From positions 1-14,997 of the forward strand of contig CALAZZ010000074.1 in the NCBI GenBank assembly GCA_937926515.1: DNA of 14,997 nt, read 5' to 3'. Origin of the DNA: an uncultured Bacteroidales bacterium (lineage in GTDB: Bacteria > Bacteroidota > Bacteroidia > Bacteroidales > F082). The notes under the pieces were generated by a model. It did not search any database. It was not told the DNA's origin and saw nothing but the letters and a program-made list of their open reading frames with translations. Shown in pieces: positions 1-5,797 of this stretch. Numbering within the stretch: the first letter of the stretch is position 1; each line of letters opens with the position of its first letter. A program made the position numbers and the translations under genes.

Positions 1-353
1 ACCCAGCCTAACAAGGCGGTTACAGGAGGCACAAAAGTCATAATCAGCATGGCTATGCGCGAACTGATCAGGGTGTATGACTTAAAAAGGAAGTAATCAC
101 CAAACACAAAGCCAACCAAACCCGACACGCTTAACCATAACCAGGCATGTGTAGATGCATCGACCGGGAAAGCAACGCCCCTGTGAAAAAATGAAAAGAC
201 CGAAAGGAATATAAAAGCAAAGGCCAGTCGTATTATATTCACAGACAGGGATCCAACGCGTCGTGTGGCTGATTCAAATGAAAGCGCTGTTATCGTCCAA
301 AAAACAGCAGTTAACAGTGCCGCCAGTTCACCGGAATAATCGGATATCAACAT
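1..353 (-). CDS. EamA/DMT-family permease, N-terminal part (cut by window edge)
   Basis: This is the first 117 codons of a gene whose 3' part lies beyond the left edge. The translation is strongly hydrophobic, with about four predicted membrane segments near residues 8-26, 36-56, 70-88 and 99-116. Segments such as 'LLTAVFWTITALSFESATRR' and 'GFVFGDYFLFKSYTLISSR' resemble the first EamA repeat of drug/metabolite transporters (RhaT/YdcZ-like), inner-membrane proteins that move small metabolites. The substrate cannot be told from sequence. The ATG at 353 is well supported because an in-frame TAA lies one codon before it (TAA-TCT-ATG). The gene starts 66 bases after the stop of the large glycosyltransferase-like gene on the same strand, and I see no strong promoter or terminator in the gap, so read-through is plausible but unproven. 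Confidence 0.8.
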   Translation of the reverse strand, partial: MLISDYSGELAALLTAVFWTITALSFESATRRVGSLSVNIIRLAFAFIFLSVFSFFHRGVAFPVDASTHAWLWLSVSGLVGFVFGDYFLFKSYTLISSRIAMLIMTFVPPVTALLGW

Positions 354-419
354 AGATTATATTACGATGCAATTTCTTACTAATCAAAACCATAACACTA
401 TTCACCTTGCTGGTCACGG

Positions 420-3400
420 CTACCTGAATCCAGCAAAGTCCATTTGCATCATAAAGGCCTGCTCCAGCTCTGTGGCCAGGTCTTCGAGCTTATATTCCTC
501 AGCGATCTGGGTTAGCCGCTGCAAGACGGCAAGTGCTTCCTGCATATGGCTATCATAGTAGGCTGCAAATTTACCGGTGAGGCTGTTATAATAGGTGATA
601 TCATCCAAATAGCGGTCAAATAAAGTCTGAATCAGTTCTACACCTTTCTCTGTTGAGCCCGCTTCAAGGTATATTTCGATCCATGGGATCATGAAGTAAT
701 CGAAGCTGATCTTTTCATGTGGAAAGAAGTAAAGCCCCTGATCAAGCACGGCCACAGCAGAATCAGCCTTGCCCTGATTCATCAGGGCTTGTGACAGTCT
801 TAAATAGTTTTGCTTAGCCAATCCCGAGTTTCGGTAACTTTCCCTGTCAACAGTTACATTTGGCTCGTTCAACCTTCCCCAACGGATATCGTTCATCAAT
901 ACATCATATGAACCGTCTGCATATACCCCTCCCATATTCCGAATAAACTCCGGAGCCAATACCGGCATGAACCTATAAACCAATCCCTCCATATGACAGT
1001 ATCGGTCAACATTGAATACATCACGGACACTACCCGGGTTAGCAAAATAAATTGGACGGCTCCAGTTACTGGTGGCAATCAGGTCCAGCAAAAACAGATC
1101 ATTTTTAAACAGGCCGTTTTTCCGAATCTCAAACACAATTTCATCTACAATCTGGTCATGAAATTCTTCGGGAATAGTTCCACTTTTGATCACAGCATCC
1201 TTGTCAACGGTGATCTTTATTCTACGGGTCGGAACATAATTGATCCGTTCGCCTGATTGCAGCGGTACTTTGGTTTCGTTGCGTTCGTCAGCAATAAAGT
1301 TAATGACATCACGCAGTTCCACGGGGCCTTCAATTCTGTCTATTACAGGAATATATTCATTCACACCTTTCTTATATTGCCGATAAGACAATGTCAGTGG
1401 CAAGGGGTCTGATTCGTATGTCTTCCGCATCATCTGGTGTATATACCAATCACCTGAGGCAAGCATAAAATTGGTTACACGCATATCTGTTCTGAAACCT
1501 TCAACCTCCTGTGCATACCAAAGCGGGAAGGTGTCGTTATCACCGTTAGTGAACAGTACCGAATGTGGGGCACACCCCTTCATATAGTTCACAGCAAAAT
1601 CGAGTGTGGCATACCTACCAGAGCGATCATGCCCTTCCCAGCCTTCCTTGGCCATAATCCCGGGCACAAGTATTAGGGTTGAAATGGTTACAATAGCCAC
1701 TGTATGGTACTTATCACCTAAAAACTTCTTCAGATATTCATATATTCCCAAAACGCCCATTCCAATCCAAATAGAAAAAGCATAAAAAGATGCTGCATAA
1801 GCATAGTCTCGCTCACGAGGTTGATAGGGAGTCTGATTGAGGTAGACAATGATGGCAAAACCTGTCATAAAGTACAGCAGGAAAACAACCCATGTATCCC
1901 ATGCATCCCGTTTGGCATGATAGAGCAGTCCAATAAGACCAAGGATCAAAGGCAAAAAATAAAAACGGGCACGTGATGGATTTTCCATGCTTTGTGGAAT
2001 ATTCTTTTGATCCCCCAATCGCATTTTGTCAATAAAATTGATTCCGCTTATCCAATTCCCGTTCTCATATTCCCCTTGACTCTCAACATCATTTTGCCTC
2101 CCAACAAAATTCCACATAAAATACCTGAAGTACATGTGCGAGACCTGGTAGGTGAAAAAGAAGCGCAGATTTTCACCAAAAGTGGGCTTATAAATGATCT
2201 CTGAGGAACCATCATCACGGGTTACACGGATCGGAACACCTTTGTTCCCGCCATAAAGCTTGTACATATCAATGTGCTGTTGCCGCTGATTGCTGTGCAT
2301 ACGAGGGAATAAGGTCGTAAATCTATCATCATACACCGGTTTTGTCCCACGTCGGTGGTCTGTAATGATGTAACGTCCTTTTTCATTGTCTTTAACATAA
2401 ACAGGAAGTCCATCCTCATAATCCACAATGGGTGCATTGTAGTAGGGACCATGCAACAGCGGCCACTCTCCATACTGCTCACGGTTGAGATAGGCCAGCA
2501 TGGTAATGGCATTGCTTGGGTTATTCTCGTTGACAGGTGTGGGTGCATTTGCACGTATAATCAGCATAAAAAAGGATGAATAACCAATCAATATGAACAT
2601 AAATGACAAAATGATGGTGTTCAAAATCACTTTGCCCTTTTTTGCCGTGTACCTCAATCCATATGCAATCAAGGCAATAAGTGCAACAAAATAGATAATT
2701 GTCCCGACATTAAAGGGCAATCCCAATGTATTTACCGTAAAGATCTCGAAACGACCTACAGTCTCTACAATACCCGGGATGATTATACTCATTATAAGAT
2801 ATAGGATAACCACAGATAATAAGCCTGCTGCAATAAAACCTTTAACCGTCGGTTTGTATTTCTTGAAGTAAAATATATACACGATTGCAGGAATTGCAAG
2901 CAGATTCAATAGGTGTACCCCAATGGATAACCCGATCAAGTAAGCAATCAACAATAGCCATTTGTAGCTATGTGGTTCATCGGCTACCCGTTCCCACTTC
3001 AAAATAGCCCAGAAAACAACTGCCGTAAAAAAAGATGACATGGCATAAACTTCACCTTCTACAGCTGAGAACCAAAACGAGTCAGTGAATGTATAGGCCA
3101 AACTTCCAACCGCAGCAGCACCTAAAACAGCATAAGACTGAGGGCTGGCTTGTTCACCATCAGCAATACGTATAAATTTTCGCATCAGCATGGTCATTGT
3201 CCAAAAAAGGAACAAAATGGTAAAACTACTTGAAAGACCGGCCATTGCATTGATCATCAACGCAGCCTTGCTTGGGTCACCAAAAGCAAAAAAAGTAAAA
3301 AACCTGCCAATCATCTGATACAAAGGTGCACCGGGTGGATGACCAACCTGCATCTTATAAGCGGTTGCGATATACTCACCACAGTCCCACCAACCGGTTG

Positions 3401-3485
3401 TTGGTTCAAGGGTTAAAAAGTAAACCAGGGTGGCTATAGCAAATACAAACCAGCCAACGTAATTGTTTAAATTTCTAAAGCTCAT
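420..3485 (-). CDS. DUF2723 / GT117 (TMEM260-like) multi-pass membrane glycosyltransferase-like protein
   Basis: A 1021-residue protein with an N-terminal multi-pass membrane half (to about residue 615) and a soluble C-terminal half. Seen directly: an acidic 'WWDCGEY' just after the first membrane segment (residues 32-38), 'GHPPGAPL' (about 48-55), 'SAVEGEVYAMS' (about 140), 'PRERDYAYA' (about 553) and 'NGDNDTFPLWYAQE' (about 645). These are hallmarks of DUF2723, related to human TMEM260, a protein O-mannosyltransferase; bacterial members are named family 117 glycosyltransferases. A GT-C enzyme using a lipid-linked sugar donor at the periplasmic face, possibly for protein O-glycosylation, is inferred. 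Residues about 889-975 look like TPR helices. The frame opens at a TTG at 3542, but the ATG at 3485 is preferred because it is the first ATG and matches the family start (MSFRNLNNYVGW). The likely partner downstream is the EamA permease. Confidence 0.9.
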   Translation of the reverse strand: MSFRNLNNYVGWFVFAIATLVYFLTLEPTTGWWDCGEYIATAYKMQVGHPPGAPLYQMIGRFFTFFAFGDPSKAALMINAMAGLSSSFTILFLFWTMTMLMRKFIRIADGEQASPQSYAVLGAAAVGSLAYTFTDSFWFSAVEGEVYAMSSFFTAVVFWAILKWERVADEPHSYKWLLLIAYLIGLSIGVHLLNLLAIPAIVYIFYFKKYKPTVKGFIAAGLLSVVILYLIMSIIIPGIVETVGRFEIFTVNTLGLPFNVGTIIYFVALIALIAYGLRYTAKKGKVILNTIILSFMFILIGYSSFFMLIIRANAPTPVNENNPSNAITMLAYLNREQYGEWPLLHGPYYNAPIVDYEDGLPVYVKDNEKGRYIITDHRRGTKPVYDDRFTTLFPRMHSNQRQQHIDMYKLYGGNKGVPIRVTRDDGSSEIIYKPTFGENLRFFFTYQVSHMYFRYFMWNFVGRQNDVESQGEYENGNWISGINFIDKMRLGDQKNIPQSMENPSRARFYFLPLILGLIGLLYHAKRDAWDTWVVFLLYFMTGFAIIVYLNQTPYQPRERDYAYAASFYAFSIWIGMGVLGIYEYLKKFLGDKYHTVAIVTISTLILVPGIMAKEGWEGHDRSGRYATLDFAVNYMKGCAPHSVLFTNGDNDTFPLWYAQEVEGFRTDMRVTNFMLASGDWYIHQMMRKTYESDPLPLTLSYRQYKKGVNEYIPVIDRIEGPVELRDVINFIADERNETKVPLQSGERINYVPTRRIKITVDKDAVIKSGTIPEEFHDQIVDEIVFEIRKNGLFKNDLFLLDLIATSNWSRPIYFANPGSVRDVFNVDRYCHMEGLVYRFMPVLAPEFIRNMGGVYADGSYDVLMNDIRWGRLNEPNVTVDRESYRNSGLAKQNYLRLSQALMNQGKADSAVAVLDQGLYFFPHEKISFDYFMIPWIEIYLEAGSTEKGVELIQTLFDRYLDDITYYNSLTGKFAAYYDSHMQEALAVLQRLTQIAEEYKLEDLATELEQAFMMQMDFAGFR

Positions 3486-3520
3486 TGTTTTTGAATGTTT
3501 TAGGCTATTGATTTTCAGGG

Positions 3521-3547
3521 CAAATTTAGGTATTTCAGGCAAATTTA
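3521..3547 (-). promoter_or_regulatory. Candidate promoter(s) for the DUF2723/GT117 gene, in a direct repeat
   Basis: Read on the minus strand, TAAATTTG occurs twice (3528-3521 and 3547-3540). Each fits the Bacteroidetes -7 element TAnnTTTG. Both sit in a near-repeat (TTTCAGG(G)CAAATTTA on the plus strand) spaced about 19-20 bases apart. I could not find a matching -33 TTTG at the right distance for either, so promoter function is tentative. The site would give a short leader of about 30-50 bases before the ATG at 3485. Confidence 0.3.
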
Positions 3548-3683
3548 AACTTAATATTTGATATTTAAGGTTTTTTAAATATTACTGAGTCTATTGTAAC
3601 ATTTGCCACGAATATAGTCCTTCTCATTTTCTAACATCATATCCGCTGACTCAGTTTTGCCAACCTAAAAAATACCAGATGAA

Positions 3684-3714
3684 TTTGGGCATATCTAAAA
3701 AAAAACTAATTTTG
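3684..3714 (+). promoter_or_regulatory. Bacteroidetes-type promoter of tRNA-Gln
   Basis: TTTG at 3684-3687 and TAATTTTG at 3707-3714 are separated by exactly 19 bases. This is a full match to the consensus TTTG-N19-TAnnTTTG recognised by the Bacteroidetes primary sigma factor. The -7 element ends 23 bases before the first base of the mature tRNA at 3738, a normal distance for a short 5' leader removed by RNase P. Confidence 0.8.
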
Positions 3715-3737
3715 CAGTCCGTTTTTACAGACGTAAT

Positions 3738-3808
3738 TGTCCGATGGTGTAATGGTAGCACTGCAGATTTTGGTTCTGCCTGTCAAGGTTCGAATCCTTG
3801 TCGGACAA
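3738..3808 (+). tRNA. trnQ: tRNA-Gln (anticodon UUG)
   Basis: A complete 71-base cloverleaf. The acceptor stem is TGTCCGA (3738-3744) paired with TCGGACA (3801-3807), followed by discriminator A (3808). The D arm GTG...CAC encloses AATGG. The anticodon stem GCAGA/TCTGC encloses the 7-base loop TTTTGGT, which gives anticodon TTG reading CAA glutamine codons. The T arm is CAAGG/CCTTG around TTCGAAT. The CCA end is not encoded, since CT follows the discriminator base, so a CCA-adding enzyme must supply it. The gene has its own promoter upstream and a terminator directly downstream, so it appears to be transcribed alone. Confidence 0.97.
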
Positions 3809-3815
3809 CTAGAGG

Positions 3816-3844
3816 AACCTGATACAAACGTAACAGGTTTTTTT
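3816..3844 (+). terminator. Rho-independent terminator after tRNA-Gln
   Basis: AACCTG (3816-3821) pairs with CAGGTT (3834-3839). Inside, after an A/A mismatch, TAC (3823-3825) can pair with GTA (3830-3832) around an AAAC loop. A run of seven T residues (3838-3844) follows. The hairpin starts 7 bases after the tRNA 3' end, so it should end the tRNA transcript and insulate it from the rimP operon. The stem is short and only moderately GC-rich. Confidence 0.75.
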
Positions 3845-3914
3845 ATAAAGCTGTGCAAGCAAGTTTTAATGGCAAATGAATTGAGAATGCATTTCATTAT
3901 TTTTTGCCAACCGC

Positions 3915-3943
3915 TTGACAAAAAGCAAAATATTGTACTTTTG
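3915..3943 (+). promoter_or_regulatory. Promoter of the rimP-nusA-infB operon
   Basis: TTG at 3915-3917 and TACTTTTG (a full TAnnTTTG) at 3936-3943 are 18 bases apart, close to the Bacteroidetes promoter consensus. It lies downstream of the tRNA terminator and about 70 bases before the rimP ATG, leaving a leader of about 60 bases that contains the strong hairpin at 3976-3995. Confidence 0.65.
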
Positions 3944-3975
3944 CAGCGGTTTTAAACAGACGGATAAGAAATTGT

Positions 3976-3995
3976 GAGGGGACATGTGTCCCCTC
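3976..3995 (+). promoter_or_regulatory. Strong hairpin in the rimP leader
   Basis: GAGGGGAC (3976-3983) pairs perfectly with GTCCCCTC (3988-3995) around the 4-base loop ATGT. It lies between the operon promoter and the rimP start, ending 18 bases before the ATG. Only a short, broken T run (TTTC) follows, so it is not a standard terminator. It may stabilise the mRNA 5' end, affect initiation on rimP, or be a target for one of the operon's own RNA-binding products. The function is inferred and unproven. Confidence 0.6.
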
Positions 3996-4013
3996 TTTCA
4001 TTACTTAAAGACA

Positions 4014-4481
4014 ATGATTAACGCGAAGCTAATAACATTATGGGCTGAGGAAGTACTTAAAGGCACCGATCGATTTGTGGTAGACGTACTCATCAAAAAC
4101 AAGGATGTTATCTTTGTATTTCTTGATGCAGATTCAACACTCACCATCGACCATTGTGTTGAAGTTAGCAGGTATATTGAAAGCAAACTCGATCGTGATG
4201 AAAATGATTTTGAATTGCGTGTTTCATCGGCAGGACTTGATCAGCCGCTAAAACTATTGCGACAGATTAGAAAAAACATAGGCCGCCAACTAGATATCGA
4301 GCTAGAGGATGGAAGTAAGATAACCGCCAGGCTGGTCGATTTGAAGGATGAAGATTTGATTTTGGAAACATTTGAAACCAAAAAACATCAAAAAATAAAA
4401 AAACAGGAACGTGGCGAAGTGATCACTTTAGCTTTCAAGCAAATTAAATCAGCAAAGATCATTATCAGTTTCGATAAATAG
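4014..4481 (+). CDS. rimP: Ribosome maturation factor RimP
   Basis: A 155-residue protein of usual RimP length. RimP binds the free 30S subunit and is needed late in small-subunit assembly. The N-terminal alpha/beta domain ends with 'RVSSAGLDQPL' (about residues 69-79), the family signature, in the A/Q form common in Bacteroidetes. A small C-terminal SH3-like beta domain follows ('GRQLDIELEDGSKITARLVD' onwards, about 90-155). An in-frame ATG at 3984 lies inside the leader hairpin and would add 10 residues unlike RimP (MCPLFHYLKT), so the ATG at 4014 is chosen. It is first in an operon with nusA, 28 bases downstream, and infB. The rimP-nusA-infB order is conserved across many bacteria, which supports the call. 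Confidence 0.95.
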   Translation: MINAKLITLWAEEVLKGTDRFVVDVLIKNKDVIFVFLDADSTLTIDHCVEVSRYIESKLDRDENDFELRVSSAGLDQPLKLLRQIRKNIGRQLDIELEDGSKITARLVDLKDEDLILETFETKKHQKIKKQERGEVITLAFKQIKSAKIIISFDK

Positions 4482-4509
4482 AAGTGAAATTATTACATCA
4501 TTAAAAAAA

Positions 4510-5745
4510 ATGGATAACATAAACCTAGTCGAGAGCTTTTCGGAATTCAAGGAATTCAAAAACATTGACCGCGAAATGATGATGCGGATTCTTGAAGATG
4601 TATTCAGGTCTTTGCTAATCAAAAAGTACGGTTCGGATAATAATTTTGACATCATTGTCAATATTGATAAAGGTGATCTTGAAATATGGCATAATCGCGA
4701 AATTGTTGAAGATGATGATGTTGAAGATCCAACAACCCAAATCGCACTGTCTGAAGCCATTAAAATCGAACCTGATTTTGAAGTGGGCGAAGAAGTGTCG
4801 GAACCTGTCAAAATCAATGATTTTGGCCGACGTGAAATCTTAACCATAAGGCAAAATCTGGTTTCGAAAATTTTGGAGTATGAAAAGGACAATGTTTACC
4901 AAAAGTACCGTGAAAAAGTGGGTGAAATTGTTTCAGGAGAAGTATACCAGGTATGGCGCCGCGAAATTCTTGTGCTGGATGACGAAGGCATCGAATTAAT
5001 GCTGCCAAAATCTGAACAGATCCCGACAGACTTTTATCGCAAAGGCGATACGCTAAGGGCTGTGGTACTAAAAGTTGAGATGCGAAACAACACCCCCTAT
5101 ATTATTCTATCGCGTACATCGGAAATTTTTCTTCAACGAATGTTCGAAGCCGAAGTCCCAGAAGTTTATGATGGACTGATCACCATAAAACGCATTGTTC
5201 GTGAGCCAGGACAGCGTGCAAAAATCGCCGTAGAATCATATGATGACCGCATCGACCCTGTTGGTGCTTGCGTGGGGATGAAAGGCTCACGTATCCATGG
5301 AATCGTACGCGAATTGAAAAATGAGAATATTGATGTGATCAATTATACCAATAATCCTACACTATTTATAGCCAGGGCCTTAAGTCCGGCAAAAATCACC
5401 TCTATCCAGCTTGATGAGGAAAACAAACGTGCTGAAGTTTTTATGAAACCTGATCAGGTTAGCCTAGCCATAGGTAAAGGAGGATTCAACATCAAACTTG
5501 CAGGCAAGCTGACCGGTTACGAGATAGATGTTTACCGTGATACCGATACTGAATCTGAAGATGTGGACCTATTAGAGTTTACTGATGAGATAGATGAATG
5601 GATCATCGAGCAATTGCGTAACATCGGTTGTGACACTGCAAAAAGTGTGTTGGAACTGAGTGTAGAAGAACTTGAATCACGCACCGATCTTGAAGTGGAA
5701 ACCATAAATGAAGTCGTCAGGATACTGAAATCCGAGTTCGAATAA
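4510..5745 (+). CDS. nusA: Transcription termination/antitermination factor NusA
   Basis: A 411-residue NusA, which binds RNA polymerase near the RNA exit channel and modulates pausing, intrinsic termination and antitermination. Visible domains in order: an N-terminal RNA-polymerase-binding domain (about 1-130); an S1 domain (about 136-203, starting 'VGEIVSGEVYQV'); KH1 with 'ACVGMKGSRIHGI' (about 253-265); and KH2 with 'AIGKGGFNIKLAGKLTG' (about 320-336). The C-terminus (about 360-411) is a single helix-hairpin-helix-like segment ('IIEQLRNIGCDTAKSVLEL'). It lacks the two acidic AR repeats of the 495-residue E. coli protein; this shorter form is usual in Bacteroidetes. The ATG follows an A-rich run with no Shine-Dalgarno sequence, and the gene ends 52 bases before infB. 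Confidence 0.97.
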   Translation: MDNINLVESFSEFKEFKNIDREMMMRILEDVFRSLLIKKYGSDNNFDIIVNIDKGDLEIWHNREIVEDDDVEDPTTQIALSEAIKIEPDFEVGEEVSEPVKINDFGRREILTIRQNLVSKILEYEKDNVYQKYREKVGEIVSGEVYQVWRREILVLDDEGIELMLPKSEQIPTDFYRKGDTLRAVVLKVEMRNNTPYIILSRTSEIFLQRMFEAEVPEVYDGLITIKRIVREPGQRAKIAVESYDDRIDPVGACVGMKGSRIHGIVRELKNENIDVINYTNNPTLFIARALSPAKITSIQLDEENKRAEVFMKPDQVSLAIGKGGFNIKLAGKLTGYEIDVYRDTDTESEDVDLLEFTDEIDEWIIEQLRNIGCDTAKSVLELSVEELESRTDLEVETINEVVRILKSEFE

Positions 5746-5797
5746 AAATGCTAATTTTACCGCTATTTAATAATCAAAAAAACCTGATACACAGAAT

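Noticed and set aside
367..558. Plus-strand open frame of 63 codons overlapping the 3' end of the GT117 gene
   Set aside because: It lies mostly antisense to a well-supported gene and has no family resemblance.
3737..3955. Open frame of 72 codons running through the tRNA-Gln gene
   Set aside because: It overlaps the whole tRNA and its terminator, and its translation shows no recognisable protein features.
3816..5791. Shared 11-mer AACCTGATACA at 3816-3826 and 5781-5791
   Set aside because: One copy is part of the tRNA terminator, the other is in the nusA-infB gap without a pairing arm. This is most likely coincidence.
5746..5797. Possible separate promoter in the nusA-infB gap
   Set aside because: No TAnnTTTG with a spaced TTTG is present in the 52 bases, and conserved operon order favours co-transcription.
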